This document shows, one piece after another, positions 25,877-37,910 of a DNA stretch of 64,000 nucleotides (its first letter is position 1; each line of letters begins with the position of its first letter). The translations under genes were made by a program, and so were the position numbers. The notes under the pieces are model-generated. The model was not told the DNA's origin. It saw nothing but the letters and a program-made list of their open reading frames with translations, and did no database searches. The stretch comes from Xanthostigma xanthostigma (Eukaryota; Arthropoda; Insecta; Raphidioptera; Raphidiidae): NCBI GenBank assembly GCA_963575645.1, contig OY754466.1, forward strand, positions 43,556,001 to 43,620,000, given 5' to 3'.

Positions 25877-26300
25877 TACTTATTAATTTTTCACGTTCCT
25901 TATTTTTTACTCTTAAATTACAGTACAAAATGTTGACTTTTTTTAATTTTTACGTTGTGCTTGTGAATAATTGTAACAAAAAAAAATAATTTGAACAGGA
26001 ACAATCCACGATTACCGTGAATTAAACAGTAATTTTACTGAAATTTTCTTTCCGTGTAGGATAGAAGTGACGTCACTTGGCATGGGTCCAACGAAAATGT
26101 GATATAGGAGAGGGAGAGGTCTATAGAAACCTTAAAAATCGTGTGACGTAATTTATGAATGACCCCAATGAAGTTTTACTTCAAAAAACTTCTGAACGAA
26201 AAACAGAAAGGCGAGACATGGATTCTGTATTGTAGATTTTAGCATGCAAAAATCCTAATTTAAATTTTGCGTAACAAATACCGTGTAATATTATGTTAAA

Positions 26301-26521
26301 ATGCATTTCCCATATAAAAATACAGTTTCTTCGAGAAAACGCGCTGCGTCTTTGTATAGAGAGGCTACACGGTCCACGCATGAACCGAGTCGCAAATCGA
26401 GCAACCCTTCAAATTTCACACTTAATAAAGTATACGTTGAATGCGTACCGCCATCCCCCAAGGCACCACTTCTCGGCGAATTTTTATGTGACGCACAGGA
26501 AATTTATAACTTAACTTGGCG
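26301..26521 (+). CDS. Candidate coding exon, possibly upstream exon of the cPLA2-like gene
   Basis: Open frame of 73 codons from ATG 26301 (context TTAAAATG), ending at a donor (GGCG|GTAACT) after ...EIYNLTW plus two bases. The segment is richer in C and G than its flanks and has a biased, non-repetitive protein (SSRKRAASLYREATRS; VECVPPSPKAPLLGEFLCDA). Its exit phase (2) is what the first recognised cPLA2 exon at 58947 needs; joining would give Arg followed by YDKIYEIVH. An alternative start of the exon is an acceptor (ATACAG) at about 26331. The 32-kb gap and the lack of any known homology keep this tentative; a shadow of a gene on the other strand is possible. Confidence 0.3.
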
Positions 26522-27043
26522 GTAACTGTGTCTCATATTCCATCATAGAAAAATTATCTGAACTAGATAAACACGTAGGTTGGGTTTCAGAAAGCATTGG
26601 CAAACATTTTTATTAGGCTATGCCCTTAGATTGTGTTGTCAATAAGAAGAGTAGTTCAGAATTTAAAATCGATCCTGCTCGAATAATAATTAATTGATCG
26701 ATTGACACGATATTATTTTTAACTGATGTATCTGATAGATTTTTGTACCATTTTTCTATGCATTTTGATCAAAATTTAGCATCCAAAACGATTCTTTTTC
26801 TATGTAGATCAAACATTTGTTTTTGTGTAAGTATAATCTAATATTTTACATGACAGTGAGCTTGAATACAACATTAGACTGTTCCTGCATGTATAAAAAC
26901 TGTAATTGAATGATCACAATCTAAGGTCAATGTCCAAGAATATTTTTTGACATTACAGTCGTTGTTTTTATCGAAGTTTAAACTGCGATAATAGGGCATT
27001 AAATTAGTATTGTGAAAAATTCTAAAAGTAGAAAATGACTCAC

Positions 27044-27093
27044 CAAGAATAACTGGTACCCATCACGAACGCACTGCGCCGATTTTTCCAGTA
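27044..27093 (-). CDS. Candidate 50-nt internal exon on the minus strand
   Basis: On the minus strand a T-rich tract ending ATTTTCAG is followed by 50 bases and a consensus donor GTGAGT. The segment is GC-richer than its flanks. Two frames are open: one reads YWKNRRSAFVMGTSYS, the other LEKSAQCVRDGYQLFL. The splice signals are among the best in the window, but no neighbouring exon was found and the protein is not recognised. Confidence 0.3.
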
Positions 27094-27324
27094 CTGAAAA
27101 TATAAAATAATAAATTAGTTTTTACACAATAAGGAAATCTACAGTGTTACCGATAGTGGTAGCAGTGAATATAATGCTTGTATCCTACAAAAAATAAAGT
27201 TTGAATAGTTTTTTTATTCAACACAAAATTTCCTATCAGAAACTGCTGAGGTATATTTTTTTTTGTACTTTAAAATCAACCGGAAGTGTACCTACATGCA
27301 TTTTTTTCAAATGGCAACATATAT

Positions 27325-27600
27325 TTTTTACATTTTCGAAATCTCCGTTTTTTTCACGATACATTCATATAAAATTGTCATAAGGTTACATAAGAAAATA
27401 TTCGAGAAAAGCTTTATTAGTTTTTAAACACACAGTAACAATTATGTTTCATAGCACACAAGTGTAAATATTAACAATAATTCTTGCTGTCTGTTTAATT
27501 AATAAATCGGTAACATTATTCTCGAATATTTTCTTATGTAACCTTATGACAATTTTATTTGAATTTATAGAAAAACAAACGGAGATATCGAAAATGAAAA
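27325..27600. mobile_element. Palindromic MITE
   Basis: Left arm ...GTCATAAGGTTACATAAGAA near 27376 and complement near 27547, with CGAAATCTCCG and complement further out. Loop near 27440-27500. Outer boundaries uncertain. Confidence 0.6.
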
Positions 27601-27700
27601 AAAATTATTACATTTATTAGAATACTAATTATTCAGCTTACTTTAATGCTACTTGTATATTCAATTTTCTAACATAAGTTATAAACACAATACAAATATT

Positions 27701-27745
27701 TTGGCTGAAGATGAGAGCATAGCTCCCGAAATTAATATCCGCTCA
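27701..27745 (+). ncRNA. Possible hammerhead-like motif
   Basis: CTGAAGA (27705-27711) is followed by a stem GAGAGC-ATA-GCTCCC with one mismatch and then GAAA. The same extra T before stem II is seen in the motifs at 8261 and 44261. Helix I is only GG/CC, so this is weaker than the 44.2-kb motif. Confidence 0.3.
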
Positions 27746-28095
27746 TAAAACTGTTGTGGTAAGAAGTAACTATTCTTTATTTTTTATAAGTTATAAAAGT
27801 GAGACATTTTGCAATGCTATGTATTACACATATTTTTTTACAAATTGTCTTTCGAAATAATATTTAATATTTTAAATTTTATTTTTTTATTAATTTAGTT
27901 TGAAAATCTATCTTTTCCCGTACATAAACGTCTGGTAGAAGCACAGTGTTCTATACATATAATGAAAAGTTTGACAAAGATTGTAGAGTGTAGAGTGTAG
28001 ACTATTCTTGCACATATAAAAACTGCAATTATATGATCTAAGATCATTGCCAAACCAGATTTTCTGAAATCCAGCATGAATCAGTGTTGCCAGAA

Positions 28096-29543
28096 CTTTT
28101 TTGTTTTGCGTACTAGATTAGGGTTGAAAAAAGTACTAGATAGACAGGTAAAATTTAAAAACGTCTGCAAACTAACTACAACTAACAATGTAGCTAAAAA
28201 ATTTAGTCGTGTGTACAAATAAAGAGCAAAAAAAAAAACAAACAATAACAACCTAGCTTAAAAAACTTTGGCGTGTGCACAATTGAAGAGAAAAAAAAAA
28301 CGAATAACCTTGTTTTAACAACCTAACTTGACAATTTTTTTTCGTTTGTTGTGCCTGCGATCTTGATAAATCCTGGGGGGGGTAATTTCCCTTTTTTCGT
28401 TTGTTGTAGTGGGTGTGTGGACATTGGATATTAAAATGTACTAGATTTTTTAAAAAGTACTAGATTTTTGCTTCAACGTACCTACTAGCGTACAGAAAAT
28501 GACTGGCAACACTGGCATGAATATCGTTTCGTCTATGGTGAGTCTATGGTGGTCCGTGTTTTAGTTATTCGATATGTGTATTGTATATTATTTTAATATT
28601 TCTCTCCGCTGCAGGCCAGTCTTAATTTATTGTCCTTTTAACTCTGCTACAGAAACCGTTTGCTAAAATGACCGTAGCCAATTTCTCTGTTTTAGGTTAA
28701 TGTTATACAAATTCATAACCTCATTTATACAAAGACTAATAACGGAGATAAATGGATCCAGTTATTGTGTGAACGCCATCAAATTATTACCTTCAACCTT
28801 TTTTTCTCACCTTTTTTTGAAAGGTTTTTAATCTAACAAATATTTTCAGAAAGTTCTTGTATAGATAAACATTAATTAAGTAATTAATGTACGTAACGTA
28901 ATTCATTTCTAGAGATATTTTTTAAATCAATTTATATAGGTATAGTGTACAAAACTAAAAGAATTCAAGTAATATTTCACAAATTAAAATATGACCTTAA
29001 TATCTATCATTATTACAATAAGGGTAATTAAACATTGTTACTAACAAATACATTTACAGCCCCTTAACTTAACCCCGTGTGTCAGTTTTTTTTTTCTTTC
29101 TTTTTCTTGTTATCATAAAAACTCGCATCATTTACATATTTAAATTATGACCTACTGCCCAAACGCAGATATATCTAAAAATCTTAAAAATTCAATTTAG
29201 TATATTTTTGACGGGGGTGATTTATCAAGGTCAGTGTGATCTTTAGAAAAAATGAGAGCCGCTTCCTTGTAAACTCACCGTCCAAAATTTTGAAACATGA
29301 ATATTAATTTTACCGAATCTGTCCAGAAGAAAAAAATTTCACAATCAATTTTCCCATGTCGACATTTTGCACCAAATATAAGTCTATTCCCAGCCAAAGA
29401 ACGTCTCTGCGGAAGGGGAGTGAAACTTCTAGAATTTTGCGAAACTACTATATACAGGCACAGAAGATGTTTTCGCGTAGTGGGTCGTTCGATTATCAAT
29501 TATTTGTTGTATATAATATTTTATTAATATTGCTGTAGGTATA
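28096..29543. other. AT-rich intergenic DNA
   Basis: Contains a repeat fragment at 29385-29460. A minus-strand frame there ends at a good-looking donor (GTGAGT, about 29274) but is repetitive. Confidence 0.45.
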
Positions 29544-30002
29544 TACAGGGTGTTTGGAAGCTGGGTGCAAAGCCTTAAGGGGGTGTTAGTATAGACCATA
29601 TAGAACATTTTGAGCCATATTTGTCCTAACCAAAGTCTAATAATTTTTTTATATTTTTTTAAATGTCTATAAAAATCCACTTTCTTCTTTTAATTTTTTT
29701 TTCTGTTAAGTTTAAATAGTCAGAAAGTTATTTTTTTTAGTAAAAACGGTGCTTAAAAATTATTTGATACCATTAAACACACATTAGGCTAATAAAGTAC
29801 ATAAAAAAATGAACATTTCCACTTAAACTTTGCGTTATTAGCACTTTGGAAAATTTTGGGATTTTGGTACTAAAATCGTAAAAGTTCCCAAAAAAAAAAA
29901 AATTACCAGACTTTGGTTAGGACAAATATGGCTCAAAATGTTCTATATGGTCTATACTAACACCCCCTTAAGGCTTTGCACCCAGCTTCCAAACACCCTG
30001 TA
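29544..30002. mobile_element. MITE with TACAGGGTGTTTGG ends
   Basis: Arms of roughly 100 bases are inverted copies starting ACAGGGTGTTTGGAAGCTGG, flanked by TATA on each side, suggesting a TA-targeting family. It ends 41 bases before the foldback element at 30044. Confidence 0.75.
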
Positions 30003-30043
30003 TATATAAAGACTAACGATTCACACAAATCTCTATAATAGAA

Positions 30044-31308
30044 CAAGAGCCCGCGGCAGCCAGACCTTCGTCTTTTTATAAAAGCTGAAAGTTTTTCTAT
30101 GGATGTCTCCAATACAGGTAAGAATGATCCCCACCCATGAAACCTGAGTAGTGGTGGCTTTGGCAGGTAACAGGTATTAAAGGTGTACAAAATTCCATCT
30201 CAAATTCGTCATTGTATAAAACTCAATTTTTTAATATTTCATTCGTAACAATATTAAAACTCGCGTCGCTCATTGCCAGACACTTAGTATGGTTCCAACC
30301 CCCTGCCAGACACCCTTAAACTATTATAATTTGTATAATTATATTTACGTTATTTTATAAAAGCTGAATTTTATATATATTGTTTGGAGAACTATTAAAT
30401 AATGTTTCATTAGTAGCCAGACAGTTTCGAGGGTTCTATCATCCTGCCAGACGCATTAAAGTGTACAATTTTCAAATCGTTTTTGCTTTATAACTTTGAA
30501 AAAAGGTACTCTTGATAAAATTCGATTACTCTCATAGTTTCGACAAAATTTTAATTTTAGTAATTTAGAGCATTTATATGCCTTAAATTACTAGAATTAA
30601 AATTTTGTCGAAACTATGAGAGTAATCGAATTTTATCAAGAGTACCTTTTTTGTAGTAAATGAGTCTCGTGACCCAGATTTCATACTCAAACTGATTTTT
30701 TTCCATTGGCGTAGAAGTTTTAGATGTTTATTTATCGAAAAAATCAAGTTCTACGCCCATGGAATGATATTCATCATTATTATGATATGGGTTTTATTGC
30801 CCAATAAAGCTATGCCAACGTACCAAATTTGAGTAAAATCTCATGAGCCGTTTCAAAGTTATAAAGCAAAAACGATTTGAAAATTGTACACTTTAATGCG
30901 TCTGGCAGGATGATAGAACCCTCGAAACTGTCTGGCTACTAATGAAACATTATTTAATAGTTCTCCAAACAATATATATAAAATTCAGCTTTTATAAAAT
31001 AACGTAAATATAATTATACAAATTATAATAGTTTAAGGGTGTCTGGCAGGGGGTTGGAACCATACTAAGTGTCTGGCAATGAGCGACACGATTTTTAATA
31101 TTGTTACGAACGAAATATTAAAAAATTGAGTTTTATAAAATGACGAATTTGAGATGGAATTTTGTACACCTTTAATACCTGTTACCTGCCAAAGCCACCA
31201 CTACTCAGGTTTCATGGGTGGGGATCATTCTTACCTGTATTGGAGACATCCATAGAAAAACTTTCAGCTTTTATAAAAAGACGAAGGTCTGGCTGCCGCG
31301 GGCTCTTG
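30044..31308. mobile_element. 1.27-kb foldback element with GCCAGAC motifs
   Basis: Arms 30044-30655 and about 30695-31308 are inverted copies starting CAAGAGCCCGCGGCAGCC. Each arm holds five GCCAGAC motifs (left arm near 30057, 30276, 30306, 30416 and 30451). The centre is a perfect smaller palindrome (about 30507-30652). Identical reading frames in the two arms are a by-product of the symmetry. Confidence 0.75.
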
Positions 31309-34300
31309 GGCTATAACAAATCTCGTCACTGGCACGTCATCAACACCCTTTATTGACACAGCTGGATATTGCATAAGAAACACCTTAGGTTACCCCATTC
31401 AGATATGTCTGGGCTACTGAAATGTCACAATGTGACAAGAACGTTTTATATAACTTAACATTCCTTTGCTAGTTGGATAATAAAATGCATGTTAATTTAA
31501 TTATTGTAGCACGGACAGATACGTAAATAGACAAACTGCAGACACTAAAAATTGCAATCTAGCGCAGCTTTGGTTGTAGACGTTTAATGATTTTTTTGGT
31601 AGGGCAGTGTAAACAGCCGAGGGTTGTTCCCGAAGCATTAAGGGCTGTGAAGGCAACCAGCATACATCTCAGTCAGGGAAACAAACGATCAAAGGGCGAA
31701 CACCGGCCGAACGTTTACTACCACAAAAATCTCACAGTTTCACATGGATAAGTGATTTTTCATAAAGCTTACTGCAATTAATAATAAAACAAATGCTATC
31801 CGCAGATATATGCTTTTGTTTTTTCAAATATTTCACATTGTTTTTATTTTACTGTTATACTGTCATATTAACATTTCAACAACATCTTTACGTATGTTTT
31901 TTTTATCTATGATCTTTTTTTTAATCGTCCAATGTTCCGTTATGACGAAAACGTATTTAAAAAAAATAAATTTTGAAATTATTTTTATACACTAAGTAGA
32001 TGTCCCGTCCGGGTGTACTCTATTCGCTTCTTAGAAAAATAGATGAAAGGGACACACATTTTTTGCTGCCCGCAACTAATCACATCTAAACGAATTCGGT
32101 GAAAACAAATCTATAATATAATTGTTGCCAAACTGCAAACGAGCATTGCATGATATAATTGACAAAGCATAGATTAATAGACATGACACATTCAAGACAG
32201 ATTGTATAGATAAAATAAAATAAAAAGAGGCAGTTTGCACCCAACACTTTATTACTCTTCTTTTTTAAGCTGTAGCAGCCAAATTACCAATTTACATCTT
32301 TTCTGTTTTGGGGATGGCGAAAAATGTTCCTAATATAGGCACACTGAGTCGTCGAAATTCCTTGTTTTTCAAAGAAACTACTCATTACCTTATTAACGTT
32401 TTTGGTTAATTACCGATTTCTAATTTGTCTAATTATAGATGTCTAGAACCGATTTACGATCTTCTACTGTTTATCCAAAAGTCCAGTGTGAGAAATTAGT
32501 CGCGCAGCACGGAGCCAATTGCGGCATTCAAACAACTGCCACACTTTAATTTTCAATGGTCAGACAGTCTTTTGTTAGTTTTTATTGGTGCGATATTGTT
32601 TTCTGTTCTGTCTTTCATTGTTTCGATGATTTTCATATTGTTTTCAATCACTTATTGTTTAGTTAATTTTTTGTATTTTTTAAAAATAAATGCAGTCGAT
32701 GAAAGATCTTATTATTTATTTAAAAGCGTGAAGTTTACGCTGCGTTATTTTTTCATTCTAATTTTAATTAAATTTAAAATAAAATAATAAAATGATTCTG
32801 ACAAGTTATCTATTAGTAACTTTGTATTAGACTAGACCTTATTTTTTTTAATGTCATGAATACAAAAAATTATCGAATAAAAAAATATTGAGAGGTGCTG
32901 GGAGGCTGAAAATTTGTGATCATATATTTTTTTTTTACATGAGAAATCCAAAAAAAAAAATAGGTCGAAAAATTAAAAAAGAAAAAATCGGGATTCGGTA
33001 CAACAGCGCCACTTACCGGGTTCAACTATAGCTAAGAATTATCCAGGAGACCCCATAAAAAATCATCAAAATCGGTCAAGTCGTTTAGGAGAAGAACACA
33101 CGGACACCGAAATTTTATGCGCATCTATACTAATATATAAAGCTGAAGAGTTTGTTTGTTTGTTTGTTTGATCGCGCTAATACTAGATAAAGATAGCGTA
33201 GGACCTCACCATATCTAAACCCTGCAATGAATATCTTTCTGCCATATTATCTAATATACTAACAAATAAATAAAAAGAAAGAATTTACAGTATTAGAATA
33301 GCTGCGGCGAAAGATGAAGCCACCGCGTCATAGTGACGTGAACGCATTGCGCCCGCCTTCTAGCTTGCTATTGGCTGTTTCGGAGATCCATGTGCGTCGA
33401 GTGTTTATTTTTATTCTACCGCTATACCTACTTTATGTCGAATTTATTCCACCCGCCACTGTCTGCGGGCAAGTAGGCGTTCACTACCACATTATTGATG
33501 ACGTGCCTGGCTTCAACTCTCACCGCGGGCACTATTAGTTTGTATCAACGTACTAAATCTTCTAAAAAACAACGCAAAAGGTTGGGATTAAAAAAAAAAA
33601 CGTGCAAAGTTTAAAGTTTCCAATTTCCGATGGCAGCACTTAAAAATAAATTTTCTCACATTTCGGTCAGATTTTAATCGGTCACCAATAAATCCCGATA
33701 CAAAGTGTTAAAAACGAAATCGAAAGTATCACTTTAGTATTGCGTTCACACAAAAAGTATCAAATGTTTATGGTTTATTAATTATATGCATCCTTTGACT
33801 TCTGGCCATCAAAGGCATTAACACCTGCCCATAACGCAGGCTTATCTTCCTAACGTCTGTATTGTTATGTTAATAAATTTTTGGAAATGCCCTGCCAAAA
33901 AAAGTGACCGTACAAAAAAAAGGATAGTTTATTATCCTGTACACTGCCGTCACATCTAGTTATCCTCTTTCAATGAGAATAATATCTTTACGGTGAACAA
34001 TTTTTAACCGAAGGGTTGTAAAGCTAAGGTTACGTGTCAACGAATGAGATAACAGTATAGTTATATTAAAAGACTGTGTATTTCTGTCTCATTTCTGCAG
34101 ACTTCACAAGGACAATCCTAAGGATCAGTTGTAATTCATTATATCGAAGCTTGTCATCTAGGGCTTATACAGGATGCATTTAACAAACTTGTCAGCGCGT
34201 TATTTTTATGTGATGTTTTGTTGTTTGATCAATTTTAAAGATAAGATGTATTTTGTGTTCAGAGGCATTTAAAGTATCGATTTGAAGTAACATTATTTTT

Positions 34301-34471
34301 ATAACCCGATTCGTAATAAATATCATGTTTTAACTATCCAATTTATGATTGTTGTTTAAACTTCTAAAAAATTCGTGTAGATTGGTTTCCAAAGAAGATT
34401 AAAATGTAAGCTAATTCATGTCTCAAAGTTAAGTACTTTTTACCGTTGCTTGTGTATGTAATTAATAATTA
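31309..34471. other. Mostly unassigned, AT-rich
   Basis: Holds the Helitron 5' end at 33123. A GC-richer island at 33310-33540 has a 74-codon frame without recognisable domain. Confidence 0.4.
33123..33300 (+). mobile_element. Helitron 5' end (fragment)
   Basis: After A at 33122 the sequence starts TCTATACTAATATATAAAG and continues GAGTTTGTTTGTTTG, the same 5' end as the element at 48288 in opposite orientation. The similarity fades after about 60 bases and no 3' hairpin was identified, so the right boundary is arbitrary. Confidence 0.5.
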
Positions 34472-35756
34472 CAGTTGAATCCCGATAGATCGACTTCGTT
34501 TATAAACGGCTAACTGCTTTTAACGACATAAATGCAACCTCAAGTTTAGTTTTCATAAGACATAGTAAAAAAGTATATCCGTTTAGTACGACTCCGGTTA
34601 AAGCGACCGACCGCTTTGAGCGACGTAATTTAATAAAAATCATCCGGTTAGAGCGACGCGCGTCTCAAAACAATTCATAATTTCAAAAACGAATACTTCG
34701 CATTATCTTGCCGCCTCCACTACCTTCCTTCCCAGATGCGCGTTATATTATTCCCAAGTAAATCATTTAGTATTTTGTCACCTTTTGATCAATCATTGCC
34801 TTAACTTTGTGTCAATGGACTTTCAAAATTTAAGGAGGTTGATGCGTTACAGTCCCAATCAAAAGTAAGTCGAATTCTAAATGGGAACTTTTCCATAATA
34901 CATTTTTACAAAAGGTGATAAGTCGATGATACTAATAAATTATTGTCATAAAGGCGTAAATAAATAATTTTTTTTAATATTAAGTAATTATTTCAGTATT
35001 TTACTTAATGGACTAACTTTTGAATTTTTTGTACAAAGTTAGGTTAGAAATAATAAATTTATGTAAATATCTGTATTTTACATATTTTTTTCAGTAAATA
35101 ATTAAAAAAATAAATAAGAAGTAATAAAAATTAAAATTAAATCATAAAAAAATTGAAAATTCAAATAAAATTGTTAAAATTGTCAAGAATAAAAGTCAAT
35201 AATCGAAAAATGCTAAGGTTTAATAATTTTTTTTTATTGATTAAAAGTCTCCTAATTAAATTGGAAAAAATATTAAAATATGCGTAAAACATCGATGCTT
35301 TACATAGTTAGTTTTCGAAACTGTTGACATTATTTGGTTATTTGCAAAAAAATAAATTGTACCGTTTAGATGCTAGGTTGACATATTTTCCATAAGACTA
35401 CATGTAAAATTTTTTTTTAATTTTAACTTTATAAATCTAATGATTTTGGATTTTTTACAGAATATTTTGTCATAAAAAAATCTATTAAAAAAAAACTTTA
35501 TTTCAGATTTTTTCATTATCTTCGTAAAACGGCTCAACCTCCTTAGTTGAAGAAAAGAGTGTTATAATACAACGCTTATAGAAGCATAGTGAATCGAATG
35601 TTACTTTTGAGAAGGAATTAGATGTGTCTCATTCAATAATTAAGAAAAATAAACACAAAGTAGCCCTTGAAAATTTCAGGCCGTTTTGTGCGTCGTCCGG
35701 TTAGTACGACGTAATATCGCCGTCCCCTTGATCGTCGTTTTATCCGAATTCTACTG
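34472..35756 (+). mobile_element. Pogo/Tigger-like element relic with helix-turn-helix remnant
   Basis: Ends CAGTTGAATCCCGATAGATC and (complement) CAGTAGAATTCGGATAAAAC lie between TA dinucleotides. GGTTAGAGCGACG-type motifs recur inside both ends. At about 35548-35690 (+) the sequence reads ...ESNVTFEKELDVSHSIIKKN with one stop upstream, resembling the N-terminal CENP-B/Psq-type helix-turn-helix of pogo transposases. Most of the interior (34833-35547) is a separate AT-rich insertion, so the transposase is lost. Confidence 0.65.
34833..35547. mobile_element. TIR element nested in the pogo relic
   Basis: Ends AGGAGGTTGATGC and (complement) AGGAGGTTGAGCC, flanked by TA on both sides, consistent with a Tc1/mariner-type insertion. 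The interior is very AT-rich and has no ORF. Confidence 0.5.
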
Positions 35757-35771
35757 TATATGTATATAGAT

Positions 35772-36315
35772 TAGTGATATGCCGGATCGTTAAAAATGTA
35801 TATCCGCGGATACGGATCTGAATACGGATATTTGGTTTCAAGTTCCGCGGATACGGATACGGATCTTAACTTTTTTAGAGTACGCGGCGGTTAATATTGC
35901 ACATCGACCTTTGGAAAGAGACTATCTGTTATGGGAAAAAGTTATTGACCTCTTTAAGAGTTAACTCTCATAACAGATTGTCTCTTTCCAAAGATCGATG
36001 TGCAATACTATATCATTATATAGTTTTTTAGTACCTTTGAGTTATGTACTATTGGTATGGTACTCACTACGATAAATGTTTGCGATATAAAGGTGCCAAA
36101 TACTATTTTAAAAAATAAAAAATAATAAATAATCTGAATGGAATTTAACAGTTTTTCATTATTACCTAATCACCTGTATATATAAAATTTCATCTATAAA
36201 TTGAAAATTAATAAGGTAAAAGATCCGTAAAAGATTCGCCCAAAACTATCGGATACGGATCTTTCTTCTCCCTCTATATCCGCGGATACGGATACGGATA
36301 TCCGGCACATCACTA
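35772..36315 (-). mobile_element. hAT MITE family 1, copy 2, 8-bp TSD
   Basis: Reverse-oriented copy of the element at 14201, with exact 8-bp duplication ATATAGAT on both sides. One TIR base differs (TAGTGATATGCC). The central hairpin is kept. It inserted 15 bases beyond the pogo relic ending at 35756. Confidence 0.9.
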
Positions 36316-36361
36316 ATATAGATCAATCACTGGTTTTTGCGTAAGTACTTTAGATGACAGG

Positions 36362-36455
36362 GAATTTCGCATTAGACTGTCCCTGCAAGTGCAAAAACCG
36401 AAATTATATGATCACAGTCTAAGGTCATTGTCAAATCAAATTTTTTGACATTGCT
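36362..36455. repeat. Dispersed repeat family 6 (five copies)
   Basis: Core CTAAGGTCATTGTCAAATCA followed by TTTTTTGACA. Related copies at about 26870-26955, 27995-28065, 37860-37910 and 41478-41520. A preceding CCTGCANGTATAAAAACTG segment is shared by the first three. No ends recognised. Confidence 0.55.
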
Positions 36456-37126
36456 CTCTGCAGCCCGGCATAGGTATACCAATCGATTATTATAGTTTCT
36501 GACACTATAGAGATATGTGCATTGTGCAGTGTTTTGTTTTTGAGAGGACATGGTGTACTACACGCTCGCCAACTGTCGATGTGTTTTTACAGGTTGATTA
36601 CACATTTCCCTTCCTCGAGTTGAGGAACGATGCGCGCGCCAGGCGCGTGCGGTCATTAATAGCAAATGGCCACTTCCGTTTGCTGCCTCCCTCCCCCTCA
36701 ACTCTTCCGAATATTGCTAAATCATTTCAACTGCAATAATTTCCTTATTTGCTGTTCAAGTATTTAGATTCACGCATACTTTTAAATTATATTTGGACGG
36801 TGTTCAATAGGCATGACGACAGACTTTGAAATTCAGTTCTATATTGGCGGTGCAAGTCTTTTATTTCAGGAAAAAAAAAACATTATTTCAGCAACAAATT
36901 AAATTTTAACGCAAATTATTGCATTTTTAAGTTTCTATTTTGAAGTAATCGCGAAAACGTTTGTGACAGCTGACATTAGATGTTGTATTTATAAGTGTAG
37001 AGCTGCGGTTCAGAGGTATTTCTTAGAAAGCTATGTAAATTTACATAATGATATGATTTATATTAAGTATTTTCTAAAAAGTAAGTACTTACTAATAAAA
37101 ATAGTACGGTTTTCATTAGTTGTAAC
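36456..37126. other. Intergenic with a GC-rich patch
   Basis: 36515-36739 has CG-rich sequence (GATGCGCGCGCCAGGCGCG) and an unrecognised 74-codon frame. Confidence 0.35.
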
Positions 37127-37667
37127 TAGTGATGTGCCGGATCGTTAAAAATGTATATCCGCGGATACGGATCTGAATACGGATTTTTGATTTCAAGATC
37201 CGCGGATACGGATTCGGATACGGATCTTAACTTTCTTAGAGTACGTGGCGGTAAATATTGCACATCGACCTTTGGAAAGAGACTATCTGTTATGGGAAAA
37301 AGTTATTGACCTCTTTAAGAGTTAACTCTCATAACAGATTGTCTCTTTCCAAAGATCGATGTGCAATATCTCATTAAAAAGATAGTTGATTTAGTACCTT
37401 TGAGTTATGTACTATTAGTATGGTATTCACTACGATAAATGTTTGCAATATAAAGGTGCCAAATACGATTTAAAAAAATAAAAAATAATCTGAATGGAAT
37501 TTAACAGGTTTTCATTATTACCTAATCACCTATATATATAAAATTTCATCGATGAATTGAAAATTAATAAAGTAAAAGATCCGTAAAAGATTCACAAAAA
37601 AACTAACGGATACGGATCTTTCTTCTCCCTCGGATATCCGCGGATACGGATATCCGGCACATCACTA
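37127..37667 (-). mobile_element. hAT MITE family 1, copy 3, 8-bp TSD
   Basis: Reverse-oriented copy with exact duplication GTTGTAAC. Very similar to copy 2, including the central hairpin and the CGGATACGG arrays, so the two probably shared a recent source. Confidence 0.9.
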
Positions 37668-37910
37668 GTTGTAACTAACCTCAAAAATAACCTATGACAT
37701 AAGTGTTACAAAAAAAAAAAACGAATAAACAGCAAATCAACTAATTAAATGATACAGAAGTGGATGATCGCTACAAAAAATTAAGTGACACGGTGATTAT
37801 TTACTTCAAGTGTCTATATTCTCTTTGATTTAAGAAGGCGTGACGTCATTCGGTGTTTCAGTCAACATGCTCATAATCTGAGGTCATTGTCAAATCAGAT
37901 TTTTTAACAA

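Larger units (their letters stand above)
24309..26166. mobile_element. Outer TIR element of a three-layer nest
   Basis: GGGGTCATCTATAAATTACA at 24309 and the complement of GGGGTCATTCATAAATTACG at 26166 are inverted ends. Its body has been filled by the MITE at 24606-25876, itself split by another element. No coding remnant was recognised. Confidence 0.5.

Noticed and set aside
29275-29499. Minus-strand frame ending at a good donor site
   Set aside because: Its centre (29385-29460) is a repeat also present at 18955-19020.
29957-31356. Two near-identical protein frames (MYTFNTCYLPKPPLLRFHGW) on opposite strands
   Set aside because: They are the two arms of the foldback element at 30044-31308; symmetry, not gene duplication.
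33314-33538. 74-codon frame in a GC-richer island
   Set aside because: No recognisable domain, splice site or conservation evidence; could be repeat or regulatory DNA.
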